Under the pieces are notes generated by a model. That model was not told the origin of the DNA and made no database searches. It worked only from the letters and a program-made list of their open reading frames with translations. A stretch of 64,000 nucleotides of DNA. Origin: Ensifer sp. PDNC004 (GTDB lineage Bacteria; Pseudomonadota; Alphaproteobacteria; Rhizobiales; Rhizobiaceae). The stretch's first letter is position 1, and each line of letters starts with the position of its first letter. This document shows positions 26,337 to 35,112 of this stretch, piece after piece. Made by a program: the position numbers and the translations under genes. Location: NCBI RefSeq assembly GCF_016919405.1, contig NZ_CP070354.1, positions 124,001 to 188,000 of the forward strand. Reading direction: 5' to 3'.

Positions 26337-27308
26337 ATGGACGTGAGTTATTCCACGGCAGGCACCGCTGCGTTCGAGCGCAAGCGCTATTGGGACGAGG
26401 CCGTGTCGAGCACTTATTTTCCGCTCGATCTGCGCTTCCAGAACGCGCAGGAGTTTTCCGGCGAACTCAACGTCTGGGATCTTGGCGCCGTCTCACTGTC
26501 ACGGTTGGAATCTGACGGCTTGCTTTACCGCCGGCAGAAACGGCATCTGTTGCATGAGCGCGAGGAGAGCTACCTGATCACTGTGCCGGAGAAGGCCGAG
26601 ATCAGCTTCGAGCAGAGCGGCAAGGAAGTGACCTGCAAGCCCGGCGCCTTCCTGGTCGAACGCAGCCATCTGCCCTATGAATTCAGCTATAGTGCGAAGA
26701 ACACCCTTTGGGTGCTGAAAGTGCCGATCGTCGCGTTACGGCCCCGTGTCGGACTGCCTGAGCGCATTGCCTCGCTGAGCTTCGATTCCACCCGCGGCAC
26801 CGGTGCCCTCTTCGTCGACATGATCCGCCTGGTCGCGCCGCGGCTCGTGGAAATGGATGCATCCGCCCGCGACATGACCGGAAAGCACCTCGTCGACATC
26901 CTGGCGATGTCGCTGACATCGGACGAGCGCATGCTGATGTCGGATGCGACATCGGTTCAACTCGGCCACTTGCACCGGGTCGAGAGCTTCGTACGGGCCA
27001 ATCTCGCCAGAAGCGATCTCGGTCCGCAGACAATTGCCGAGGCCTGCGGCATCTCGGTGCGCTATCTGCACCAGATCATGAAGCAGCAAGGCACGTCGAC
27101 GTGCCAGTGGATCCGGCTGCAGCGGTTGCTACGCTGCGACGAAATGCTTCGGGATCCCGTCTGCCGCAAGCTTGTTTCGGAGATCGCCTATGCCTTGGGT
27201 TTTGGCGACCACGCCCAGCTCAGCCGCCATTACAAGGCGCATTTCGGCCTCAGCCCGACCGAAGCGCGCGAAAGATACCTGAAGGAGCGTGTGCCCGCAT
27301 CGGGCTGA
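26337..27308 (+). CDS. AraC-family transcriptional regulator
   Basis: A 323-residue protein. The N-terminal half is an AraC-binding-like (cupin) sensor with LITVPEKAEISFEQSGKEV read in parts. The C-terminal 100 residues carry the double helix-turn-helix (QTIAEACGISVRYLHQIMK and SEIAYALGFGDHAQLSRHYK). The fourth to seventh Cys-free core matches AraC/XylS positive regulators of catabolic operons. It lies between the amidase and hydantoinase parts of the array on the same strand, so it likely controls the hyuAB-aminotransferase unit downstream. The inducer is unknown. Confidence 0.9.
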   Translation: MDVSYSTAGTAAFERKRYWDEAVSSTYFPLDLRFQNAQEFSGELNVWDLGAVSLSRLESDGLLYRRQKRHLLHEREESYLITVPEKAEISFEQSGKEVTCKPGAFLVERSHLPYEFSYSAKNTLWVLKVPIVALRPRVGLPERIASLSFDSTRGTGALFVDMIRLVAPRLVEMDASARDMTGKHLVDILAMSLTSDERMLMSDATSVQLGHLHRVESFVRANLARSDLGPQTIAEACGISVRYLHQIMKQQGTSTCQWIRLQRLLRCDEMLRDPVCRKLVSEIAYALGFGDHAQLSRHYKAHFGLSPTEARERYLKERVPASG

Positions 27309-27405
27309 TCGTTCAGCGACCACCCTACCGTGACGCTTTCCAGCGGTCGCTTTGGCCGATGGCGAAGCCTTGCCCAATTTCTACTTTCGAGACAGGAGAC
27401 GGAAC

Positions 27406-29445
27406 TTGCAGAACCTTCGCGTAGCGGTCGATGTCGGCGGCACTTTCACCGACATCTGCATCATGGACGAGACGACTGGCCTCATCCGCGTCGAAAAGAC
27501 ATCATCCTCTGTCGACCCGATCGATGGCATCATGTCGGGCGTGGAAAAGGCCGGCATCGATCTCGAAAAGGTGGCGCTGTTTTCGCACGGCACCACCGTT
27601 GCCACCAATGCCCTGATCACCCGGCGCCTGCCGCGCACGGCGATGGTCTCGACGAAAGGCTTCCGCGACGTCATCGAAATCCGGCGCGCCAACAAGGAAG
27701 ACCTCTGGGATACCTACAAGGATGTCGTGCCGCCCTACGTGCCAAGACGCGACCGGCTCGTCGTTTCGGAGCGCGTCGACGCCCAGGGCGAAGTGGTGAC
27801 GCCGCTCGACGAGAAAGAAGCCCGCGACGTCGCCCGTATCCTCAAGCGCCGCAACGTCGCCGCCGTCGCGGTCTGCTTCATGAACGCCTTCATGAATGGC
27901 GAGAACGAGCGGCGGATGAAAGAGATCCTGATGGAGGTGATGCCCGGCGTGCCGGTCTCGACCTCGTCGGAAGTACTGCCGGAGATCTTCGAACACGAGC
28001 GGTTTTCGACCACGGTGGCCAATGCGGCACTGAGCCCGGTCGTCGTCGACTATACCTCGAGGCTCGGCAAGCGCCTTGCCGCGGACGGTTATCAGCGCGA
28101 CCTGCTGCTGCTTCATACAGGCGGCGGGGTGATGACGCCGAAGAGCGTGGAGGACTTTGCCGCCCGGCTTGCCGGTTCCGGTATCGCCGCCGGCGCGATC
28201 GCCAGCAAATACATCGCCGAACTTTGCGGCTTCAAAAACTCGATTGGCCTCGACATGGGCGGCACCTCGACCGACGTGTCGCTTGCCTATGACGGGCAAT
28301 CGCGGGTGACCAAAGACTGGTTCATCGAATTCGGATACCCGATCCGCTTCTCTTCGATCGAGGTGCTGACGATCGGTGCCGGTGGCGGATCGCTTGCCTG
28401 GACGGATGAGGCGGGCTCGTTGCGCAACGGCCCACAATCGGCCGGCGCCAATCCGGGCCCGGCTTGTTACGGCAAGGGCAACAAACAGCCGACCAATACC
28501 GATGCCAATGTCGTCCTCGGTCGCCTGGGCACCAGTCTGGCCGGCGGCAAGATCACGCTTGATGCGGGACTGGCAGAAGTTGCGGTCAAGGACGGCGTCG
28601 CCGCGCCCTTCGGCCTCGGTCTGCACGAGGCTGCGGACGCGATCATCCGCGTCGCCAATGCCAACATGTCCGATGCGGTACGTTTGATCTCCATCAGCCG
28701 TGGCTACGATCCGCGCGACTTTGCGCTGGTCGCATTCGGTGGTGCCGGCGCGCTGCACGGGGCGGCGATCGCCCGGGAGCTTTCGATCCCGGCTGTGATC
28801 GTGCCACCCAATCCCGGCGTGACCTCGGCGCTCGGCTGCCTACTTGTCGACATGCAGCACGACTTCTCGGAAAGCTACCTCAAGGCGGCAGCCGATGCCG
28901 ATCCCGCAGCGATCGAGGCAGCCTTCCTCCGTCTTGAAAAAGAGGCGCTGGAACGGCTTGCACACGAGGGTGTCGCCGAAAAGGACGTGGTGCTCCAGCG
29001 CAGCATCGACATGATGTATCTCGGCCAATGGCGCTCGCTCGCGGTTTCAGCCCCTTCGGCCATGACCGAGATCGCGCCGCTCGTCGAAGCCTTCCACCGC
29101 GAACACGAGCGCGAATATAATTTCCGCCGCGACGAAACGCCGGTGAGCCTCTTCCGCATCAATCTGAAGGCGATCGGCGTCGTGCCGAAGGCGACGCTGG
29201 CGCGCCATAAGCCGACGGGCATCGTGCCCGAGCCGAAGACGCGGCGCATCGTCTGGTTCGATGGAGAACGTGGCCTGGATACGCCGGTCTACGAGCGCGA
29301 AACCCTGCCGGCCGGGCTCGTTCTTTCCGGGCCTGCCATCGTCGAACAGCTCGATTCCACGGTCGTCATTCCACCGGACACACGCGCCGAAGTCGACCAG
29401 TTCCTCAACATCATCATCCGCATCGAAGGTGAGAAGAATGTCTGA
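27406..29445 (+). CDS. hyuA: Hydantoinase/oxoprolinase A-type subunit
   Basis: About 679 residues. I prefer TTG at 27406, with AGGAG seven bases upstream and protein sequence beginning QNLRVAVDVGGTFTDIC, over the in-frame ATG at 27352, which lacks a ribosome site and adds 18 non-family residues. ATPase-fold motifs are VDVGGTFTD and LDMGGTSTDVSL, with the conserved GAGGGSLAW and RGYDPRDFALVAFGGAGALH. HyuA works with HyuB to open five-membered cyclic amides (hydantoin, 5-oxoproline, N-methylhydantoin) with ATP, or as acetone/acetophenone carboxylase-type subunits. No third small carboxylase subunit is seen, which favours hydrolysis. Confidence 0.92.
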   Translation: MQNLRVAVDVGGTFTDICIMDETTGLIRVEKTSSSVDPIDGIMSGVEKAGIDLEKVALFSHGTTVATNALITRRLPRTAMVSTKGFRDVIEIRRANKEDLWDTYKDVVPPYVPRRDRLVVSERVDAQGEVVTPLDEKEARDVARILKRRNVAAVAVCFMNAFMNGENERRMKEILMEVMPGVPVSTSSEVLPEIFEHERFSTTVANAALSPVVVDYTSRLGKRLAADGYQRDLLLLHTGGGVMTPKSVEDFAARLAGSGIAAGAIASKYIAELCGFKNSIGLDMGGTSTDVSLAYDGQSRVTKDWFIEFGYPIRFSSIEVLTIGAGGGSLAWTDEAGSLRNGPQSAGANPGPACYGKGNKQPTNTDANVVLGRLGTSLAGGKITLDAGLAEVAVKDGVAAPFGLGLHEAADAIIRVANANMSDAVRLISISRGYDPRDFALVAFGGAGALHGAAIARELSIPAVIVPPNPGVTSALGCLLVDMQHDFSESYLKAAADADPAAIEAAFLRLEKEALERLAHEGVAEKDVVLQRSIDMMYLGQWRSLAVSAPSAMTEIAPLVEAFHREHEREYNFRRDETPVSLFRINLKAIGVVPKATLARHKPTGIVPEPKTRRIVWFDGERGLDTPVYERETLPAGLVLSGPAIVEQLDSTVVIPPDTRAEVDQFLNIIIRIEGEKNV

Positions 29446-31393
29446 ACAGCAGAGCCTTGATCCCGTCACCTTCGAGGTGCTGAAGAATTCCTTCATCACC
29501 AGCGTCGACCAGATGGCAGAGCAGATACTGAGGACCTGCTATTCCTTCGTCATCTACAACCGCGATTTCTCGAGCGCGCTGCATGATGCAGAAGGCAATT
29601 CGGCCGCTCAAGGAAACCAGGACATCGCGGTGCATGTCGGCACCCTGCATTTCACCTGCAAGGACGTCATCCGCGCCTTCGACGGCGACATGCATCCGGG
29701 CGACGTCTATGCCATCAACGATCCCTATGCCGGCGGCACGCATTTCAACGACGTGCGTCTGATCCGCCCGATTTTCGTCGACGGCCGGATCATCGCCTTC
29801 AGTCAGTCCAACGGCCACTGGTCGGACCTCGGCGGCAGCGTGCCGGGCTCGTTCGACGTGGCTGCGAAGGAGATGTTCAAGGAGGGCATGCGCATCACGC
29901 CGATCCGGCTCTTCGACCGCGGCCGGTTCTGCAAGGACGTCGCCAACCTGATCGCTTCGAACACGCGTGATCCGGCCTCGATCATTGGCGACATCCACGC
30001 CCAGGCGCAGGCCACCCAGGTCTGCGAGCGCGAAATCCTTCGGCTCGTCGGCAAATACGGGGAAGGCACCGTGAAGCAGGGCCTCGGTGCCGTGCAAGAC
30101 TATGTGGAACGCGCCATGCGCCAGCGCATTGCAGCGCTGCCGGACGGGACCTGGGAAACGCAGGACTTCATCGACCGCGATCCGGTCGGCAGCGAGGGCA
30201 TGATCCCGATCAAGGTCAAGCTGACGATCAAGGGCGATCGGGTAATCTACGATTTCACCGGTAGCCACCCGACGATCGGGTCGATCTACAACTCGGCATT
30301 CGGCGCCACCTTCTCGGCAGTTGCCGCCGGTATGAAAACCTTCTTCCCGGACCTTCCGCTCAACAGCGGCTTTTACCGCGTCTTCGAGATTATCGCCCCG
30401 GAGGGTTCCATCGTCGATGCGAAATGGCCGGTGGCGGTCACCGGCTTCCTGATGCCCTTCGAGAAGATCATGAATGCGATCTATGAGATCTGGTCGAAGA
30501 TCATTCCGGAGCGGGCGATCGCCTGCGCCTTCAACCTCGAATATCTCCTGACCGGTGGGCGCGATGCCCGGGCGAAAGAAAAGCCGATCTTCATGTTTTA
30601 TGACTGGCTGCCGGGGGGCTGGGGCGGGCGCAACGGGAAAGACGGCTGCAATGTCACCACCGCCTGCTTCGGCACTGGATTGATGGCGCAGCCGGTCGAG
30701 GGGCAGGAGCGCGCAAATCCGATCCTGACGACCGAGTTCGAGGTGCTCAAGGATTCTGCCGGACCAGGCAAGTGGCGCGGGGGGGCCGGTGTCATGAAGA
30801 CCTCGCGCATGCTTGAGGCGGAGAGCACGGTCATTTCCTATATCTGCGACCGCGAGCGGGCGATCGTCTGGGGTATCGAGGGCGGCCTGCCCTCGATACC
30901 GCACGGTCTGACGCTGACGCGCGAGGCGACCGGGCAAAAGGAGTGGCTCGGCGCAACCTTCTCGGACGTCGCGATCGAAGCAGGCGACGTCTTCTCTCGT
31001 CCGACCGCCGGCGGTGGTGGTTTCGGTGATCCGCTGGAGCGCGATCCGAAGCGGGTGCTGGAGGATGTCATCGACGACTATGTCTCGGTCGAACGCGCTG
31101 CCAAGGACTATGGCGTCGTCATTCAACCGATCGATCCGGAAATCTGCGCCTTTGAGATCGACAAGGATGCGACCGTTGCCTTGCGCCGGCGGATCCGGGC
31201 GGAACGCAACGATTGGCTGGCGGCTGACCCGCAGGATGTCTCCGGGCGGTTCAAGGCCGGCGAGATCGATGCCTTGGACGCCGTGCGTCGCTATGCGGTC
31301 ATCCTCGACTGGGACAGCGGCGATCTGCTGCCGGTCTCCACAGCCCAGTTCCGGGAGATGTATCGCAAGCGTTCGGCGGCCGGCTGGCAGTAG
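29438..31393 (+). CDS. hyuB: Hydantoinase/oxoprolinase B-type subunit
   Basis: About 651 residues from the ATG that lies eight bases inside hyuA; GAAGGTGAG is just upstream. Typical HyuB features are DPVTFEVLKNSF at the N-terminus, the GDVYAINDPYAGGTHFNDV metal-site region, and PTAGGGGFGDPLERDP. The chain is some 60-90 residues longer than the usual HyuB because of a C-terminal tail after about residue 560. Together with HyuA it should form the ATP-dependent cyclic-amide hydrolase of this cluster. Confidence 0.92.
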   Translation: MSEQQSLDPVTFEVLKNSFITSVDQMAEQILRTCYSFVIYNRDFSSALHDAEGNSAAQGNQDIAVHVGTLHFTCKDVIRAFDGDMHPGDVYAINDPYAGGTHFNDVRLIRPIFVDGRIIAFSQSNGHWSDLGGSVPGSFDVAAKEMFKEGMRITPIRLFDRGRFCKDVANLIASNTRDPASIIGDIHAQAQATQVCEREILRLVGKYGEGTVKQGLGAVQDYVERAMRQRIAALPDGTWETQDFIDRDPVGSEGMIPIKVKLTIKGDRVIYDFTGSHPTIGSIYNSAFGATFSAVAAGMKTFFPDLPLNSGFYRVFEIIAPEGSIVDAKWPVAVTGFLMPFEKIMNAIYEIWSKIIPERAIACAFNLEYLLTGGRDARAKEKPIFMFYDWLPGGWGGRNGKDGCNVTTACFGTGLMAQPVEGQERANPILTTEFEVLKDSAGPGKWRGGAGVMKTSRMLEAESTVISYICDRERAIVWGIEGGLPSIPHGLTLTREATGQKEWLGATFSDVAIEAGDVFSRPTAGGGGFGDPLERDPKRVLEDVIDDYVSVERAAKDYGVVIQPIDPEICAFEIDKDATVALRRRIRAERNDWLAADPQDVSGRFKAGEIDALDAVRRYAVILDWDSGDLLPVSTAQFREMYRKRSAAGWQ

Positions 31394-31410
31394 CGTCAAA
31401 AATGCCTGGA

Positions 31411-31431
31411 GGGTGGGTGGTTCGCCCACCC
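31411..31431 (+). terminator. Hairpin after hyuB
   Basis: GGGTGGG-TGGTTCG-CCCACCC gives a 7-bp stem, 18 bases after the hyuB stop and just before the GNAT ribosome site. No T-run follows, so it probably attenuates rather than stops transcription. Confidence 0.35.
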
Positions 31432-31447
31432 GGGGTCGGGGGTAACA

Positions 31448-31891
31448 ATGGGCGATATCACGATCGTCGCCGTAACTGAGGGCGACAGGTCCGCGTGGAA
31501 CGAACTGCATGCGGGGTTTGCCAGCTATTACGGCGTCGAACAGACCGACGAGATGCGCGATCGGGTGTGGGGCTGGATCAAGGACGGCCGGCTCGAATGC
31601 CGCCTTGCGCTCGACGGCGCTGGCCGCGCGATCGGCCTGACGCACTTTCGCGAATACATTCGGCCGTTATTCGCGGCGCGCGGCGGCTTTCTCGACGATC
31701 TGTTCGTTGCACCTGAGGCGCGCGGGAGCGGCGCTGCCGCCACGCTGATCCGTGCGGTTGCCGACATCGGGCGCGAACGCGGCTGGAACTCAATCCGTTG
31801 GATCACGCGCGACAACAATTATCGTGCACGAACGCTCTATGACCGGGTCGCGTCGCGTACCGATTGGATTACTTATGATATCACGCTTTGA
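31448..31891 (+). CDS. GNAT-family N-acetyltransferase
   Basis: A 147-residue protein with the acetyl-CoA binding motif A in FVAPEARGSGAAATLIRAV (about residues 81-99). GGGGG precedes the ATG. It acetylates an amine, perhaps the pathway substrate or a toxic intermediate, since it sits between hyuB and the aminotransferase in the same direction. The specific acceptor is not predictable. Confidence 0.88.
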   Translation: MGDITIVAVTEGDRSAWNELHAGFASYYGVEQTDEMRDRVWGWIKDGRLECRLALDGAGRAIGLTHFREYIRPLFAARGGFLDDLFVAPEARGSGAAATLIRAVADIGRERGWNSIRWITRDNNYRARTLYDRVASRTDWITYDITL

Positions 31892-31912
31892 AATTGCAGC
31901 AGGGAGACGCCG

Positions 31913-33259
31913 ATGACCGCACAGCCAAATTCCACCGAAGCGCGGGACATGGCGTACCACCTCCATTCCTATACCAATCCCCGACGTCTGGAGCGTGAAG
32001 GGCCGATGGTGATCGAACGCGGGGAGGGCATCCACGTTTTCGACAACAGCGGCCAGCGCTATATCGAGGGCATGGCGGGGCTTTGGAGTGTCGCCGTCGG
32101 CTTCGGCGAGAAGCGGCTCGTCGAGGCCGCACGCAAACAGCTGAGCCAGCTGCCCTACTACCATACCTTCTCGCAGAAATCGCACGGCCCGGTCGCCGAT
32201 CTCGCGGAGAAGCTGGTGTCTCTTGCGCCAGTGCCGATGTCCAAGGCCTATTTTGCCAATTCCGGTTCGGAGGCGAACGACACGGCGATCAAGCTCGTCT
32301 GGTATCGTTCCAACGCGCTCGGCAAACCCGAGAAGAAGAAGATCATCTCTCGGATCAAGGGCTATCACGGCGTGACGGCGCTGAGTGCGAGCCTGACCGG
32401 CCTGCCCAACAATCATCGTTCCTTTGATCTGCCGTTTCCCAACATCCTGCACACGACCTGCCCGCACTATCGCACGGGTGCGGAACCGGGACAGGACGAG
32501 CTTGCCTTCTCGCGTTGCTGCGCCGAGGAACTGGAGGCCATGATCCTGGAGGAGGGGCCGGAAACGATTGCCGCCTTCATCGGCGAGCCGGTGATGGGGG
32601 CGGGAGGCGTCATCGTACCGCCGGAAGGCTACTGGGCGGCCATCCAGGAAGTGCTCGACCGCTACGATATTCTGCTCATCGCCGACGAGGTGATCTGCGG
32701 GTTCGGCCGCACCGGCAACATGTTCGGCTCGGAAACCTATGGGCTGCGTCCCGATATCATGACGGTCTCCAAGCAGCTCTCCTCGTCCTATCAGCCGATC
32801 TCGGCGCTGATGATCAACGCGCGCGTCTACGAGCCTATTGCATCCGAGGCAGACCGGATCGGCACACTCGGCCATGGTTACACCGCAAGCGGCCATCCCG
32901 TCGCCGCTGCGGTTTCGCTGGAGAACCTGGCGATCATTGAGGAGCGCGATCTCGTCGGAAACGTGCGCCGGCTGGCACCACATTTTCTCGAGCGCCTCAA
33001 CGCACTGGAGCGGCACCCCCTTGCAGTCGAAGCGCGCGGTGTCGGGCTGATCGGGGCCCTGGAGCTGGAGGCCGCCGACGGCGCGCCGACGGGGACGATG
33101 GGCGCTCGGGCCGCGGCTCTGTTGCAGAAGAACGGATTGATCTCCCGCAACATCGGCGACGCGATCGCCTTCTGCCCGCCCATGATCATCACCAAGGCGC
33201 AGGTCGACGAGATGTTCGATATCGTCGAGAAAAGCCTCAAGGAGCTATCGGGACTGTAG
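31913..33259 (+). CDS. Class III (omega) aminotransferase, PLP-dependent
   Basis: A 448-residue aminotransferase of the omega-amino-acid:pyruvate group. Visible are the N-terminal LWSVAVGFGEKRLVEAA, AYFANSGSEANDTAIKL, the PLP-stacking GYHGVTALSASLTG, LLIADEVICGFGRTG and the Schiff-base Lys in MTVSKQLSSSYQP. Such enzymes transfer terminal amino groups of polyamines, beta-alanine or GABA to pyruvate. As last gene of the array it would use the amine released after amide hydrolysis and give an aldehyde for the upstream dehydrogenases. GGGAG lies before the ATG. Confidence 0.92.
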   Translation: MTAQPNSTEARDMAYHLHSYTNPRRLEREGPMVIERGEGIHVFDNSGQRYIEGMAGLWSVAVGFGEKRLVEAARKQLSQLPYYHTFSQKSHGPVADLAEKLVSLAPVPMSKAYFANSGSEANDTAIKLVWYRSNALGKPEKKKIISRIKGYHGVTALSASLTGLPNNHRSFDLPFPNILHTTCPHYRTGAEPGQDELAFSRCCAEELEAMILEEGPETIAAFIGEPVMGAGGVIVPPEGYWAAIQEVLDRYDILLIADEVICGFGRTGNMFGSETYGLRPDIMTVSKQLSSSYQPISALMINARVYEPIASEADRIGTLGHGYTASGHPVAAAVSLENLAIIEERDLVGNVRRLAPHFLERLNALERHPLAVEARGVGLIGALELEAADGAPTGTMGARAAALLQKNGLISRNIGDAIAFCPPMIITKAQVDEMFDIVEKSLKELSGL

Positions 33260-33322
33260 CGCGCCGGCGCCACGACTGAGGCGTGTATCTCGGCCCAGTT
33301 CCGGCTGGGGCGGGATGACACT

Positions 33323-33535
33323 CTAGTTGGAAACCTGGACCCTGACGGCATCGAACCGGCCCGCGACGAGATCCTTTCTGCTCATCGTCAGGACGATGGT
33401 GGCGACGTCGTCAAACATCCACCCCATCAGGTTCACGGCGCGACAAAATTGCCCATTGATGTGCTGGAAGGAAAGGGCGATGTGAAGGGTATGGATACGG
33501 AAACTTTCATCAGGATATCGCGGCTCATCGATCAA
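33323..33535 (-). CDS. Small hypothetical protein (about 70 residues)
   Basis: A short leftward frame starting at TTG (33535) with AAGGGAG five bases upstream and ending at 33323. The predicted product, beginning LIDEPRYPDESFRIHTLHI, has mixed hydrophobic and charged composition unlike a random shadow frame. The longer in-frame extension to 33979 overlaps the Nudix gene and looks non-coding. No family is recognised. It is convergent with the aminotransferase gene. Confidence 0.5.
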   Translation of the reverse strand: MIDEPRYPDESFRIHTLHIALSFQHINGQFCRAVNLMGWMFDDVATIVLTMSRKDLVAGRFDAVRVQVSN

Positions 33536-33827
33536 GCACGCTCCCTTACCCGGAGCCGGCTGCCCTGATCCTGTAACGCCGCCACAGCCCCCGCCGCTCC
33601 GGGAATCCACTGACCAACAGTGCGGTTCATGATTGACGGAGTGTACCCGTGCCCGCGTCTCCAACTCGCCCCGTTTGCATCGTTTGCAACCGGCATCTTC
33701 CCCTTTCTGCTCGCCGTTGCCCGTGGTGCAAGACGCACTGCGCCGCCGCCCGCCGCAACGCGTGCGCCGCGCGCGAACGGAGTGCGCGTCTGCCGGCTCT
33801 CTGCGCGTTTGGCAAAGGGAGCGGAAA

Positions 33828-34358
33828 ATGACGGACACCAGGAACACTTGCGCCGCTGCGGAGGCCGCACCGGAAGAGATGCAGCAGGTCGGAGCTCTTC
33901 CCTGGCGCATCGCCAGGAATGGCGAGGCAAGGATATTGCTCGTCACGTCGCGCAGGAGCGGGCGGTGGATCGTGCCCAAGGGATGGCCAATGAAGGGCCT
34001 TGCGCCCCGTCAGACCGCATCGCGGGAAGCATTGGAGGAGGGCGGTGTCATCGGTGTCCTCTCCAAGGCGCCGGTGACGACCTATCGCTACATGAAACAA
34101 TTGGACAACGGCGCAAGCGTTGTCTGCCGCGTGGCGGTGTTCGGACTGAACGTGCGCGGGACGCTGGTTGATTGGCGGGAAAAAGCGCAAAGGCAGCGGA
34201 GGTGGTTTTCGCTCGCAGCGGCGGCGGACACGCTTGATGACCGCGAACTTTCGGAGTTCGTGCGCACCCTGGATGCCGCGTCTGAATGTTTGGAAGCACC
34301 GACCGGCGCCGCCGGGAAGAAATCCTCGCTCGACGAGATCCTCATGTTGAGGCGTTAG
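33828..34358 (+). CDS. Nudix hydrolase
   Basis: About 176 residues from the ATG at 33828, with AAAGGGAGCGG upstream; the frame continues further 5' but reads as non-coding. The Nudix box is GWPMKGL...REALEEGG around residues 57-75; the first Glu of the consensus is replaced by Leu, as in rhizobial DIPP-like members, while the catalytic REx2EE part is intact. Nudix enzymes cleave nucleoside diphosphates linked to another group, or inositol pyrophosphates in the DIPP group. It stands alone between unrelated genes, and the substrate is not assigned. Confidence 0.85.
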   Translation: MTDTRNTCAAAEAAPEEMQQVGALPWRIARNGEARILLVTSRRSGRWIVPKGWPMKGLAPRQTASREALEEGGVIGVLSKAPVTTYRYMKQLDNGASVVCRVAVFGLNVRGTLVDWREKAQRQRRWFSLAAAADTLDDRELSEFVRTLDAASECLEAPTGAAGKKSSLDEILMLRR

Positions 34359-34554
34359 GCCCGTGTCGACGTCCCCGTACCTCGAAACGTGGCGGCGACC
34401 AGTCAAGTCCGTCTGCAGCCATAGGGTCAGTCGCGCACGCTAATCGCCTGGCGCCACTACCTGCGACGGCAAGAGCGGCGCCAGGGCCTTCCTCAGCATT
34501 GATCCTTCAAAGGCCGACCTATCCGGCCAAATCCGCATACAGAGAGAATAAGCG

Positions 34555-34776
34555 ATGAGCTTCAGATACAGTCATACTTTGCCGATCAGCGGCGCAAACA
34601 AGCTGCCCCGATTCAAACAGTGGGCCGCCGAGAACATCCCAGGGATCGCCTTGTCCCTTCCCCCGCAGGTTCCGGTCAAGAGTACCGCCTTGACGGTACG
34701 CCTCAGGTCAGTTGAGGATCGCGCTATGCTGGTGGCGAAGCTCGAAGGCGTGGATCTCGACAGGAAGACCAGCTAG
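34555..34776 (+). CDS. Small hypothetical protein (73 residues)
   Basis: A 73-residue frame with AGAGAGAA before the ATG. The product is soluble and contains LPRFKQWAAENIPGIALS and TALTVRLRSVEDRAMLVAKL, which looks like a compact alpha/beta domain. No family is recognised. Composition is consistent with true coding. Confidence 0.55.
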   Translation: MSFRYSHTLPISGANKLPRFKQWAAENIPGIALSLPPQVPVKSTALTVRLRSVEDRAMLVAKLEGVDLDRKTS

Positions 34777-35112
34777 TCCCCCTGTCGTTCACCGCGCGAC
34801 CGGTGAGACGGTTGAGCCGGCGATCGAGACACTGGTCGCCGGTTCTATTCCTCGCATGAAAATGCTTGCGGAAGCCGAAGGAGGAATCTTCGGTCCCCGT
34901 TCACGTCACCGCCAGGAGACGACCTCATCGATATGGCTCAGTCGCAGGCGATGCCGGGCGGCTGAGAGGCGCAGACCAGAAGCACGGTGTGGGGGGCAAG
35001 TTGAGGCGCACGTCTTGTCGATCGTGCGCCTCGGTACCGTTTTGATCCTGTCGGCGTCTTTGCTTGCGACAAGCCGGAAGGACTATTCAGCCCCAGGGCG
35101 GTCGATGGCACG
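34777..35112. other. 336-base convergent intergenic region
   Basis: It lies between the small + strand gene and the end of the leftward Ugp-type operon. It holds a strong hairpin at 35003-35032 (listed separately) and no supported gene. Confidence 0.5.
35003..35032. terminator. Ten-bp hairpin terminating the leftward Ugp-type operon
   Basis: GAGGCGCACG (35003-35012) and CGTGCGCCTC (35023-35032) are perfect inverted copies with a ten-base loop, 80 bases beyond the isomerase stop. On the + strand a TTTT follows after six bases; in the leftward direction there is no T-run. Confidence 0.45.

Noticed and set aside
29414..31645. A 743-codon open frame on the minus strand
   Set aside because: It lies antisense to hyuB, whose motifs and ribosome site are clear; composition is that of a shadow frame.
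33627..34406. Long minus-strand frame opposite the Nudix gene
   Set aside because: The + strand carries a Nudix box and a ribosome site; the minus frame is Arg/Pro-rich without domain.
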